A stretch of 64,000 nt of DNA from Adineta ricciae (lineage: Eukaryota > Rotifera > Eurotatoria > Adinetida > Adinetidae). Positions 20,101-32,044 of this stretch are shown piece by piece. Within the stretch, counting starts at the first letter, position 1; each line of letters begins with the position of its first letter. The DNA is taken from the NCBI GenBank assembly GCA_905250025.1, contig CAJNOJ010000262.1, forward strand, positions 1 through 64,000. Direction: 5' to 3'. Position numbers and translations under genes: made by a program. Below the pieces are notes generated by a model. The model did no database searches and was not told the DNA's origin. It was given only the letters and a program-made list of their open reading frames with translations.

Positions 20101-21236
20101 TTTTTGACAGTTAATTTCTTTGAAACTGAAATATCGGCAACTAACAAACGATTCGAATACGAAGAAATTATTGCTACTCGCATCTATATTTTCCTCTTTG
20201 TCCTTTGCCTTATCGCCGCCTTTCTTTACGCTGGTCCATTTACCGATGAAATCAAAACGACAACAATCGCATATCCAACATCCGACATTGTCAATGACCT
20301 GCATTCTAGACAACTGTTAACTCTCTCTTGCCCATGTTCGACTGCAGCAATCAATTATTCGACTTTTCTGCAAATCACCCCGCATTATTATCAAATATGT
20401 TCTAGTGAATTCGTATCGTCTGCTTATTGGACTTTTCTATTCGAAAAAGAAGATAATATTTCTTTAGCACTCAGTGCTCATTATCGACTATTAGCATCGT
20501 TATGCGATGTTGCTCGACGAACGATTGACAACAAGAAGGAACTATTTGAGACACGTGAATTGATCAATGTAGAAGCAATTACGCGCTCGTCGTTCGAAAC
20601 TCAAATTGATGCACTTGTCTCAACATTTATTACGCAGATTCCTGCTGATTTCCGTCGGATACTTTCATTCACAATCGGTTCGTTCCGAGTCAATCAGCTA
20701 TTGAACGCTTTTACTACTAATTGGCACGTGGATTTTGCGACTGAAAACGAATATTATATGATAAATACTCGTCCACGTCGTTTCTCATCATCGAATTGCA
20801 CTTGTGCAACATCGTCTAATTGTATCGAACAACTGACAGAAAATACCTATACCGGCTGCTTCCCATTTGATGGACTTCGATTATCCACATATGAAAATCT
20901 CTCCATGAATTATTTAACTCAAAAACTCTTTGTAGAAACATGGCAAAATGAAAGTAATTACACGACATATTTCGAAACTTGTCGACCATTGGAATGCCAA
21001 TATACACTACCTGATAGAAGCAATTTCCTGTATATATTAACAACTGTTTTAGGACTATATGGAGGTAAGGTGAAGAATAATTCGTCTTCGTAGTATCAAT
21101 GTTTGAATTTGATTTAGGCTTGAGATACATCCTTCGTCTGATTATTGGACAAAGTTTATTGGCGTACCGTTGGTGGATGAAACATATTCGACGACAACAA
21201 ATAGATGTTGTCGCATCTAACGCAGTGACTCTTTAA
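17177..21236 (+). CDS. Three-module 2TM Cys-rich channel-like protein, copy 1 (DEG/ENaC-like topology)
   Basis: Exons are 17177-18097, 18157-18643, 18699-20009, 20060-21064 and 21118-21236 (3843 nt, 1280 aa; introns 59, 55, 50 and 53 nt). Start is the ATG at 17177; the GTG at 17162 is not used. Three homologous modules follow one another: A about 1-469, B 470-906, C 907-1280. Each has a cytoplasmic lead with an LNLFS-like motif, TM1, a large Cys-rich ectodomain, and TM2. The ectodomain has a C.C near its start, an ICSS/ICTS site, an NC.C pair, a GC.P.D/ES..ST.E block (with the LEC ending only in A and B) and a YF..C.P..C.Y end. B's TM2 reads GGGLSVVLEVI, resembling the G-x-S filter and Glu of DEG/ENaC channels; A and C lack it. 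B and C have no Met before TM1 and are linked by phase-1 introns, so the three are one polypeptide. Family assignment is tentative. Confidence 0.75.
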
Positions 21237-21433
21237 AAATAATATAAAAGAATGATTTTTTTCCAACAAATGATAAGCAAACGTGAATCATGACTATTGA
21301 ATATCTCTTCTTCGAGTTCATGTTTATTTTTTTGTCAAAGAGAAAAAAAAACATATAAATAGAGGGGAATGCTGCCGAATGAAAGTTATCGAGAAATTAA
21401 GGTGCTCTTTTGAAGTTATCATTTCGCAAGCGT

Positions 21434-21976
21434 ATGGGCCAATGTGGAGTGTGTTTAACGACATTTCTTGGATTTGCTGCGATAGTCTTAACAATAACAG
21501 GTAGTATCATGTTTGGGATACAACGTCACAAAGAAAATTATTTTGTGGAAAATAACTGTTTGGTGTTGAAAGAGGAAATCATTATACATTCATGTTCGAA
21601 CTATGCGATTTGTTATGTGCCTATATGGACTGTTCAATATGATAGAAAGTTGGTTACGATAAGCAATAGTACAACACTTGTTCGAATCATGGGTTCGTAT
21701 TTACGTAAATATGTGGACGCATTGGATGAATTAGAACTACATCCCGTAAGAATGCAGACCTAAAGTATTTTGTTTATTCTCTATATGTAGGTTGTTTTCC
21801 TTTGTTCGTAGATCAACTCTAGTCACAAATGTTACCATGACAAACGAACAAGCGAGAATACTGCTCAATGGGACAAGCCTAGTTCGACAAATGGTTTAAT
21901 TGTTCTTGTCGTTGGATGTGTCTTGATATTCACTACTATTGTTGCATGCTCTATTATGTTTTTCATGCACAGATAA
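21434..21976 (+). CDS. Small two-TM protein with Cys-containing extracellular loop
   Basis: Exons 21434-21745 and 21812-21976 (66-nt phase-0 intron), 158 aa. The ATG at 21434 is the first in frame. TM1 is near residues 7-28 and TM2 near the C-terminus (GLIVLVVGCVLIFTTIVACS). The loop between them carries cysteines, including NCLVL, HSCSNYAICYVP and KCYHD. The topology recalls BK-channel beta subunits, but similarity is weak and I do not assign a family. It directly follows the three-module gene in the same orientation. Confidence 0.65.
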
Positions 21977-22121
21977 CTATGATAAATCATCTTTCGTATC
22001 ACAGCATATAAACATATTGCAAAAAGAAATTTGTCACAATAAAATCAACCAGTCTGAATAGAAAAAGAACAAAATGTTTACAAATACTTTAAGCTTTCTG
22101 CCAGGATCAGGAAAAGTCTAT

Positions 22122-23194
22122 CTAGTCATTTAAAGGCGTTCCATCTGCAGGAACGATTCGATGTTCTCTAGTGGATGCTGCGTTGCTCAACACACGATGA
22201 AGTTTAAGGCAATTCTTGAAGAATTTTTTCAGTTCATTTCTGAAAGCTGCTGACGTAATTAGATTCGAATACATTGCTGTTGAAGCATTCATGTATTGTA
22301 ATATTGAACCGGCAAGAAACGACAAAAAAGCATCAACCGCTGCTCGATCTTTACTTTTGATTACATTCACTGTGGCGGCTGCGTAAACAGTATTGATCGG
22401 AAATGGTAATGTCGAAGCGCAATAGATCATGACTTCCACAGAAAGCATCTAATCATATAGAATTCAACATTAGCAATATTACAGAAGCATAGACTGACCT
22501 TCATGATTTGAAAGTCGGTTCTTTTAATACGTGTCTGCCGTCTTTGGTCGCTGTTCGCCGGTTGAATTCGTCGTCGCATGTAACGAAGATTCCGATATGC
22601 TAATAAACCAAAAGTAACCATAGAGAATGGCGGAAGAATACCCGCACAAATAATAGCATACACAGCATACAAAATACGATATATTCCTGGCATAATACAT
22701 TGATTTCCTTCGATTGTATTAAAAATCGCGATGTGTATAGGTAAAAAAATCCAAATAAGAATAACTAGTGGAATAAGTCGAAATGCATTTTGACTGCGAC
22801 TGAACGCTCGTATACGAACATCCGGCGAACAAAGAGCATAGCGATCGGCACACGCTAGTACAATATATGTTCGAGAAATCATAAAAAGTGAACTAATCAA
22901 ATACGGCCGGATTTTACAATAGATTGTTGAATATGCCAGAGGATCTTTGTTGGTCACTGAGTACATATTCGTTGACATGGCCCATATTAATAATATCGTA
23001 TGTGAGATAGATGATGCGATAAAATAGATACTACAACTATTTGAGCGTAGATTTTTTTGAAGAAAAACTCCACAGTTAATCATGTTCCCACTAGCTCCGA
23101 AGAATAATACCAATGGCATTCCATATAATGTCATATATCCTTGAATATTCACAAGTGTCGATGATAGTCGCGACGTATCTGTGATATTTAACAT
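22122..23194 (-). CDS. Rhodopsin-like orphan GPCR
   Basis: Exons 23194-22499 and 22448-22122, with a 50-nt phase-0 intron between TM5-6 and TM6. The ATG at 23194 follows a non-ATG frame opening. The N-terminus has an N-glycosylation site (NIT). Seven hydrophobic helices are visible; TM1 contains GASGNMINC. The TM3 end reads VLACADRYALCSP, where ADRY stands for the DRY motif. TM5 is PPFSMVTFGLLAY. The short tail ends REHRIVPADGTPLND. It belongs to the large orphan peptide-receptor-like set of bdelloids by general pattern. Ligand unknown. Confidence 0.75.
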
Positions 23195-24003
23195 AACTGC
23201 GAAGATTCCATACACTATTGAGGATAAATTGAATTATATATATAAGTTTACTTCGTGTTAAAAAATAGTCTAGATAGAAGGAAAAAGAATGTTCAGTGCG
23301 TCATCGACAAATAGTATATTAAACAACACCCTTTTATACTTAATGTCAATCTTTCTCACCTGCAGACACATTAGAAATTAATAGAGCGAATGAGAGGATT
23401 ATTATGTATGCCGATGACGGATGCGCTCTTTAATTAATGATCGAGTTATGAAATTTTTATATTTTAGCGTGTAGATCTTCTTTGCTATGCTATAAACTTC
23501 TACGAAATAGGAAAAGACGAATGTCTTCATATAATTTTCAAGATCTCTTTATTATGTAAAATTGAAAAACCGACGCTTTTTTTTTGTTCTTGACGTCAAA
23601 ACTCCGAAACTATACATATGTAAAAATAGAGAAATTGTTATTCATGGAGCAGATGGTGAAGTCCCAGATGTTCATGTTTTCTTTAGTTTTACTTCCCCAA
23701 ACCAAAGAGGCATTTCTTTCTCTTTCCTCTTATACGACCCATACAAATGAAAAAACAACAACAACATTAACTGACAGAATATGATTTTTATTTCGTTAAT
23801 ACTAAACGACGCAGGTCAATTTCTTATTTCAGTTGGAGAAGAAAACGTTGCATGTAGTTAATATGACAATCATGTGAAAAATACGTGCCATGGCGAAGTC
23901 GCGTACGATTACAATAGTAACCTCATTCTTCTCCTGTGAACAGATGGTGAACCATCGAACAAAAAAAGTTTTGTTATTCACATCTATCTGTATCTCGTTG
24001 CAA
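23195..24003. other. Intergenic, no gene seen
   Basis: About 800 nt between two minus-strand genes. Short ORFs near 23560-23780 have no support. It probably includes the GPCR promoter and the 3' UTR of the methyltransferase gene. Confidence 0.4.
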
Positions 24004-24840
24004 TCAGCGGAAAAAGAGTGGATTCATTTTGAGAAATGCATACTCAAAAAAGTATGGTCCAGCGTGAAGGTTATTCTCTTTGATCGCGATGACATAATTG
24101 TTTCGTCGTAGAAGATCGAAGAAGCCTTGAATAATAGTAATATTTGTTGGATGAACTTCGACGAGAATTTGTCGTGGGAAAGTTCTTTTATCAGATTGAA
24201 ATAAATGAGGAAAAAACGAATATTCCGCTCCTTCAATATCAATCTTAAGTATGTCAATCGTTTTAGCTGTATGATTCAGTTCTTGAACAATACTAGGCCA
24301 ACTTTGTGAATTGTTAGGTACAACACCATCGCCGAAAGTGATCGCATGAAACGTGCATACGTTCGTCGGACACGAATACACATTTTTATCGAATGCATGA
24401 ACTTCACAGTGGGGTATGAGTTTTTTAATTTCTGTTTCGAATGAGAAATCCCCATTGGAGCCAACACTATAAATGAGACAATTTGCTTGGGATTTTAATC
24501 GATATGAATCGCACACCCATTTGCCACCATCGCCTCGTGTACCTATACGTCGCGTACTCGAACAGTGAAAGGTCGATTCCCAATTCGTTGAAAAGAACAC
24601 CGGATCGGGATGTCGTACGGCATTCAAATCATCTTGAGCATGATGGATCTGTTTACGTTCATTCCATACGGCTTTGGATTCACAAATAAAACCATCACTT
24701 TCAAGAAGTGATTGTTCGCAATCGTTATTAGCCAAAGAAGAATCTAATTTTGCACACGATTGATAGATTCGATGAAGTACGAACAATAATATAACAACAC
24801 ACAACAAGGTCACTGCATGTACACTCGATAGTTTTTTCAT
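24004..24840 (-). CDS. METTL24/FkbM-like methyltransferase, membrane anchored
   Basis: Single exon, 278 aa. An N-terminal signal anchor (VTLLCVVILLFVLHRIYQSC) predicts a type II Golgi or ER protein. The catalytic region has CLIYSVGSNGDFSFE (SAM-binding loop), CEVHAFDKN, and IDILKIDIEGAEYSFFPHL, the signature segment of FkbM-type methyltransferases. IPHCEV and QILVEVHPTN complete the Rossmann core, and the end (YFFEYAFLKM) matches METTL24-like proteins. Substrate is unknown, possibly a glycan or secreted protein. Confidence 0.8.
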   Translation of the reverse strand: MKKLSSVHAVTLLCVVILLFVLHRIYQSCAKLDSSLANNDCEQSLLESDGFICESKAVWNERKQIHHAQDDLNAVRHPDPVFFSTNWESTFHCSSTRRIGTRGDGGKWVCDSYRLKSQANCLIYSVGSNGDFSFETEIKKLIPHCEVHAFDKNVYSCPTNVCTFHAITFGDGVVPNNSQSWPSIVQELNHTAKTIDILKIDIEGAEYSFFPHLFQSDKRTFPRQILVEVHPTNITIIQGFFDLLRRNNYVIAIKENNLHAGPYFFEYAFLKMNPLFFR

Positions 24841-26180
24841 ATGTATGAAACTTGTTATAATCGATAAAATCTCGACGATGATAATGTGCAGCTAAATAGT
24901 ACAGAATTCAGAATAAATCAAGTAAGAAAGAGAACGGTGAAAGAATGAGAGACAACTGAGTGAATACTTAGAAGGCGTAATGAAAGTACAGAGCTTTTCT
25001 CGTACGATCAAAAAGGAGAAAATAAATTCCACAAGTGTGAATATTCAAAGTAATATTTAATGAATAAAACTACACACACAAGGTAGAATTTTTTTTTCAG
25101 ACAAAAGATTGTAAAATGATGTGTCTTTTGAAAAAAAAACGAGTGCTCCTTCTTTTCTTTTTTGAAGGGATTTTAATGTCGTTAGAAAATGTGCTTGTCA
25201 GAGTTGTCTGTCTGAACCGTGCTTCATGAAACGCAAAAAAAGAACAAAATGCGCTCTGGCAGTGTAATAACAATACCTTTCAAACAATCGTGCCTACAGT
25301 TCTTTCTTCTCCTATAATTCTTTCGCTAAAGCAAAAGAGAAAGCCGGTAGAGAATTTGTAACGATACAACAGAAAGAAAATGTAAATAAACTCGTTTGAA
25401 TCGATAGAATCCTTTTCTTTTCATGATTCTGAATAGTTACTTCCTTTCTCAGAATAATCCATGGATTGAAAACAGTATTGATTATGTCCTTGAGCAACTT
25501 TCTTCAACAAGCATATAATACACCAGTTGGCATTATTCTTGCGCTTGATTTTATTTAACCAAGCGATGCATAAATCGGTTTTGTGAAGTATTTGTACATA
25601 AAGCAATGCTATTTCTTTGACATCACATTATGTACAAATCGATGATATCGAAACTAAAGAGTAGATTTGACTTTGTCCTTACCTGGTCATTCACATTTTC
25701 GTTTCGCATTCATTGGTTAATATTCCAATAATTCAACACGATGCTATTTTAACAGAAAGTGTTATACGATTATACTCAGAGCCTGTTTGCGTTAGACTAA
25801 AGTTGATAATTGAAAAGGAGATCAGTTTTCCTAGAGAATACCATTGTCTTGATTTCTTTTCGGTTTAATTTTGCATCAATATAGACATGCACACATAGCA
25901 CGTGTTGAAGATGAAAGGATGAACGTACATGGTTGAAATTCAATCTGTATGTCTTGTTGATCTATATCTATTGCTTCGATGCGTCGATCAGTACTCAAGA
26001 ATGTCAATAAGAAATGTCCTGAAAACAGTTTTCTGCCAAGTATTGTAATAACAAGAATAACACTCGTAACTGATGACTCAGTAAAACGTAGCTTCCTAAC
26101 CTTCACTTCCTCTATACGTATTACGAAATCTTTTGCACGAGTAATCATGATCAATCATTTTTTCCTATGCTTCGAAACAA
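24841..26180. other. Intergenic, no gene seen
   Basis: 1.3 kb between the start of the methyltransferase gene and a VIT/vWA relic. It contains several T and A homopolymer runs. Short ORFs at 25312-26257 lack any recognisable product. Confidence 0.4.
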
Positions 26181-27420
26181 GCAAAAGTCTTGAGAATTTG
26201 TCCCACTTGAAGATTATGTTAGAGCGCTTCAGGCTGAACATCGCGTCTTTATTTTGAAACAGGATGAAAACTCGCAAGATAATTTTATTATTAACGCTAG
26301 TGCAATTCATCCCGACGAAAAATGCGAAATTATGATCTCCTATGTAGTCGAATTCAATCTCGTTACAATCCTCTGAAACGTCGTATTAGTTTACCAGCTG
26401 GAACCAGTGCAAAATATGTTCAATCTGTTTCATATGCATTGGATTTTCATTGTCAAGTGGAGAAAGCGAATATCGGTGCAATCAGTTGTCTATCACATGC
26501 CACTCGCATAGACTTAGATCTACCCGATTTTTATATGATTACATTTACACAGCAGAATACTAATTTAGATCATGGCATTATCAGCTTAACGAGAATGACA
26601 CAGTTATGGTGTTGTTTCTACCCAGCGAAGAAGATTGTCAATGGGTTACGGACAAGACGAGAGTGACAAATGAGTTTCTTTTTGTTCTCAATTGTAGTAC
26701 CTCCATGCATGCTGAAAACGAAATCGAATTGGCACGACCAAACTGAACCAGTGCGTACATACATTTAGATGATAAGTATTTGTAAAATTATTTATTAAAA
26801 ACTACTTTTTCCGTAGTTGAATCGCTTGAAATGGATCTACGAGAACTCTTTATCGTCAAGACATTCTCGTCAAATATTTCTTCTGACGGCTGGCAAAGTG
26901 TCTAATGTTAATGAACAATTACGAAAAGCATTAAAATCGTATATAACTGTTGTGAAAGTCAAGTGATATTTAGATACTACAAATAGCATTACTGCTCCGA
27001 CTATAGACTAACACCTTTCTATGCAAACGATCGTATAGTTGTTTACACATTAGCAAATGGTTTAGCAATTTGGCGAAGCAAAACTCACACAAATGCCGTA
27101 GGTAACTAATAATATAGCTATTGCTCGTTTAGCTGCCGAAGCACTGATTCTCGAACTACAGTACGCAAAACTATCATTCTCAAAACAGGAGAGCAGTATT
27201 AGATTCTAAGCCCATACACGGCTTTTGTCGGTGCTGAGAAACGAGCAAATGTGAACAATGCCGATAGGATCTTGCTTGGAAAGCCACTCGTTGTGTTTCA
27301 AAACAGCACAGAGTGAGCTACTTATCACTGTGATCGTTATGTCAGCACTTCATAGACAACTCAATCTTCTTGATAAAAATACAGTCCAACTTCAAACATT
27401 GTTTTGAAAATACTCGTAAA
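26180..27420 (+). pseudogene. Relic of a VIT / von Willebrand A-domain gene
   Basis: Fragments in different frames line up in the order of VIT/vWA proteins (VWA5A or ITIH-like). These are a VIT piece ALQAEHRVFILKQDENS with HPDEKCEIMISYVVEF, then a shifted frame with SLPAGTSAKYVQSVSYAL, then PSEEDCQW...NEFLFVLNCSTSMHAENE. The last is a decayed MIDAS site (the family has DCSGSM). RQIFLLTAGKVSNVNEQL joins segments that are far apart in intact proteins, implying an internal deletion. Later come ANDRIVVYTLA, LAAEALILELQ and PYTAFVGAEKRANVN. Stops and frameshifts separate the pieces, so the gene is dead. Confidence 0.75.
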
Positions 27421-27512
27421 CAGCTTTCATATTTTATACAATTTCGAATAGAATTGCTCATTTTCTAACCGAAGAAAACAAATCATTTTTTATCCATTAA
27501 AAATCAATTACC

Positions 27513-28079
27513 ATGACATTTTCGACCATGTGTAAATATTATGATTATTCTGATTGCACTCGTTAGTTTCGTTTTTTTTTCTCTTTCGAATGTCTTTTGC
27601 ATTATATGCGCAGTTTACTTCGGGCTCATTTCTTTTCGTTATTTAGTCAAAATGAGTAAAATATTACACAGCAAAAATAATCCTACTACGGCAAGTGATG
27701 ATACACGTGTAACATTAATTCGCGAATCGTCAATCATTGAACATCGTGTAAAAGTACCATTTCTTCTTAGTGATACCTTATTAACGATTCTTCTTGGTAT
27801 TATCGCTCTATTATTTATTTTAATTATTTTCTTGACAATTCTATATGCTCGACAAAATGTGCAGACAATAATCAAGTAGGAATATATTCGTTTGTTGATG
27901 ATAGATTCGTTTACTTTCGTCAAATTAGACATACATCTGCAGTACACAGTACTAGCACAACATCCGTCGAAGATTCAACGTCTACGACACTTGTTCGGCC
28001 TCCACAAATAATACAAGAAGCTGCTTTTTCAAAAGCTGTGCACATCGAAGAGGGTTTCGTTGCTGCTGCCGATGATTAA
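27513..28079 (+). CDS. Small single-pass membrane protein (2-3 exons)
   Basis: Preferred model: exons 27513-27561, 27614-27875 and 27929-28079 (462 nt, 153 aa). Introns of 52 and 53 nt lie between them, the first having a GTTAGT donor and T-rich body. The alternative reads through the first intron from an ATG at 27541 (161 aa), adding a second hydrophobic stretch. Both keep frame. The product has a TM helix (LLTILLGIIALLFILIIFLTIL) and a Ser/Thr-rich tail ending in acidic residues. No family is recognised. It sits tail-to-tail with the second three-module gene. Confidence 0.5.
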
Positions 28080-28136
28080 AACTTCATAAACTAGTCTTTA
28101 GTTTATTAACCAACAGTCTTATAATTATATCTGTCA

Positions 28137-31100
28137 TTACATTGACTCTGTAGTAGATACTTCGACTTTCACATTTTCGCGATGTCTTGACAACCATCGA
28201 TAGATATGTAATGATTGATGAATCATCAATCGTAACATACAAATCAAACCTAAACATCAATAAAAAGAATAGATTCTTTTTCTACTTAACTTTGTCTTAC
28301 CTCCATACAATCCTAGAACCGTCATAAACATATAAACGGCATTGTTGCGATCCGGTAGAGTATATCGACATTCCAAGGGATGACATGTTTGAAAGTAAGC
28401 CGTATAGTTACTCTCATTGTGCCATTGTGTGACGAAAAGATTATCATTCAATTCGCCCAATGACAAATTTTCATAGGTTGATAAACGAAATCCATCGAAA
28501 GGAAAACAACCACTGACAATATCTTCAGTAATTGATTCGATACAATTGAATGATGTTGCACAGGTACAATTCGAAGCAGGAAAACGACGTGGGAAAGTAG
28601 CAAGAACATGTCCGTGTTCTTCATCAGTGAATTCCGGTTTCCAATTGCTGGTAAATATGTTAAATAGATGATTGACACTGAACGAACGCATGATGTAGTG
28701 TAGAGTACGACGGTAATCAGCTGGAATTTGTGCAATAAACGTTGATACGAGTGCTTCTGTTTGAATGGCAAATGACGAACGCGACATTGGTTCGATGGAG
28801 ACCAATTCTTGTGTGTTGAAAACATGTTGAGCGATATGAATAGTACGATTAGCTATTTGACAAAACGATGACAACAATCGATAGTGAGCAGTTAGCAATA
28901 GTGACGTTTTGTCTGTCTTTTTTGAAAGTTCAATCCAGTGTAATGGTGTAGCATAGATACTCGAGCAGACCGAATGATAATGTGGAGTGATTGATAGGAA
29001 TTTCGAGTGTTGAACAGCGGCTGTCGAACAGGGACAGGATAGAGTAGAGATATTTTTCAAATAAAGATTGTTAACATCATCGGATGATGGCGATTTGATC
29101 ACTGTTGTTTTTATTTCCTCACTGAACGGACCCGCGTACAGAAGAGCAGCAATAACAATTATTAGGAAAAAAATTGAATACAATCGAGTAGCAACAATTT
29201 CCTGATGTTCGAAGCGACTATCTTCTGCCGTTTGATTTGTAGAAAACAAATTCCATGAACGAATAGATTGACGAATCTCATTAAATGAGCGACGACTTGA
29301 GTTTTCTACAATACAACGATGTGTGTAAAAGGGTTTTAATCGAAAATCTTTCACCTGTGGTTATTGTTGATGATGGTGACAGCGACTCTTTCTGTACTTT
29401 TGTTTTTTTCCATTGTTGTCGTAGAACTCGAACACACGATGGTAAAACAATTTCTAGAATTGCGCTCAATCCACTATAAAAACCTAACATTATGGCGATC
29501 ATATACGCCGTATCGAAACGTCGGCGTAAGGTATAAATACATTCTTTCGGAGCACATCGATGATAATAGGCGGTGAAATTATTCGACGTTCGCCAATCTT
29601 CTATGAAAAGTTCCGACATGATCGATTGTAGAGTTGTATTTGATTGAAAACGACTATTGTTTCGTCGTAGTGGCTGAACTTTCGTCACGCGCTTGTCCAT
29701 CGGATGGAATAAACCACTCGCATTGAAATCGCGCATGCTAATTATAAGCTTTAAACATTTCTTCTCAAATAAACATTCGAGTGTTGAAAAAAGAAGAGAG
29801 TCGATGGTGTAACAGCCAAGAACAAGACCCGGAATGATTGTTTTCGGTTCTGCATTCAAAAGATCTAATCGTAAATAGAATCCTTGTGGACGTGTACATT
29901 CTGAAGTTATTGCACATGAACAATTGCCAATATTTCTCGAATAGAACCTCGGTGAATATGTCATTGTCTGTTTATTCAATAGATACGAAAATCCAGTTGT
30001 TGTTAACAGATCTGCGACTAGACGGTTGGTTTGAATCGACGAACGAACCAATTCAAGAAGATGTGTAAAAGACGAAACAGTTCGTTGCTGAAATTGACTT
30101 AAACGAGTTTGGATTTCTTGATGAAATTCACTTCGTGATAGCGTATTGATTGAGATTAGCCGACGCGATCGAAATAGGTGAATTGCATTGCTTACTGTTT
30201 CTTCCGATGTTTGACATAGGACACGTAGGAGATCAAAGAATGACTGTCCACCAAAGCGAAAGTCGACGGGAGGGAAGAACGTTGTATTCGCAGTGATTTC
30301 TTCTATGTTGAAATAAGCCAACCAGGATGATTTCAGAAACGGACTCGAACATATCTGATGATACCGAGGTGATATGGAGAGAATTCGATTGTAGGACATG
30401 GAAAATCGTGTGCATGAACAAATCAATGTTGAGGAATAAAGAGTTTGTAATCGTTCGTATTCTGCTAGAGAGGGAGCTCGAACAGTAATTTGTTGGGTAC
30501 GTTCTGACAGAAAAGTATAACAGCCAAGAACAAGAAAACCTAGAAGTAGTAAGAAGAAATATAGGCGAGTAGCAATGATGCCAACACGTTGTTCTTCTTG
30601 ATCATTTTCATCATCCGGTGGGAACAAATTAAGTGTCCGAATGGTTCGATGTACGTGCTTTGTAACAACTAAATCGAAAACTTGTAAACATCCGACGATG
30701 GTTTTCATTCTACAAACCTTCATTAATTGGCGGAATTGATGTGTTTGAAGTATCTCGTTTTCGTTTGATCAATGTCCACAAATGAACAATCGCTGGTGTG
30801 ATCATTTGCCAAGCAATAACTAGACCACCAAAAGCACTAACACAAATTGTAATGATTGCTGGCAGACGAGAACGACCTTGATAAGTATATGTTAATGATC
30901 GCGGTGAACATGTGGTAAAATAATCTTCAAAACTCGTATTTGGTTGCCACGATTCAACGAAGAGTGACTTATCAAACATCATACCGATTGTTGTCTCCAA
31001 AGAGAATTTCGATGATGGGGATTTTTGTAAAGCTTTCGGATGGAAAATCTCCGGTTGAATTGCTAAAATATCCACACATGATTGATCATAAAGACATTCT

Positions 31101-32044
31101 AATGTGGAGTGTCGAAGTGATTCAAGAGGTAAACAGCCAGCCATCAAGCCAGGTATTTGAACTGGCGGTAATGGGTGGACATCCGCTGGTTCATCTAGTA
31201 GGCGCGCTGTCCAATTATAAAAAGCACCAGCGGGATGAAAACATTCAGTAGTTTCCAGTGGACACCGACACGTTGTGCGATTTTTCTTGTAATAATAGCC
31301 ATTGTAAGCCATGTAAATATTGGATAGATAGATCGATCTGATATAAACATTTGTACGTAATGCAGATATGATTCGATTTTGTGCAATATTCATTGACACA
31401 ATTCTTGCTGTGCGATTCTCATTAGCGAGAATATTGTTTTGTAGGTTTGTGAGAAGACCGCCGACTATTTCATTGAATTCAGCACGTGAAAAAAGATAAT
31501 TTGTCACTAAGTTTGTTGAATTGAATGTTTGGTAGCCGTCAAGAATGGCCTGTTTTGATGTATGACAAAGTAAAGCTAGTGCTTGAAACTGTGCGAAAGA
31601 GAACGTATGAAAATCATAAGCATTGTAGGAAGTGGCGTTAGGAAGGAAAATCGAAGCAATCCAGGAGTCGTCTATGAACGAACTCGAACAGATTTGATGA
31701 AAATTTGGCTGTAGTGTGATGAATCGATGGTAAGGAATCGAAACTTGTGTACAAGGGATGTTAATTGTTGTCGGATAACGAGTTTGAAGGGATTCGATTG
31801 TCGAAAGAGAGAACTTTTCAAGTGTAACAGTATGTGTTTGAATAATAAGGCTAGCGTAAATAATAACGATTAATAGAGAAATGGAAATAAAGAATATCAA
31901 TAGACGAGTACTGAGAATTTGTTCTGATAATTTCAGAGTTGGCGTCCATAATGGATCATTGGAGAACAGATTTAATTCGCGTACATTACGAAGAAGTGCT
32001 AAGCGAGCCGAAGTTAATAGTCCTTCGGACGATTTTTTACTCAT
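28137..32044 (-). CDS. Three-module 2TM Cys-rich channel-like protein, copy 2
   Basis: Exons 32044-30718, 30668-29355, 29305-28301 and 28249-28137 (3759 nt, 1252 aa). Introns are 49, 49 and 51 nt, all phase 1. Modules A' (about 1-442), B' (443-880) and C' (881-1252) correspond one-to-one to A, B and C of copy 1, at roughly 50-60% identity by eye. The introns between modules fall at the same place and phase. The exon carrying C is exactly 1005 nt in both genes. Copy 2 lacks the intron found within module A of copy 1. B' TM2 reads YSGLSAILEIVLP, again with G-L-S and Glu. No Met precedes TM1 in B' or C'. By topology it would form six TM helices and three large ectodomains outside the cell. Confidence 0.75.

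Noticed and set aside
21434..21976. BK-channel beta subunit identity
   Set aside because: Only topology and scattered cysteines agree; no diagnostic motif was found.
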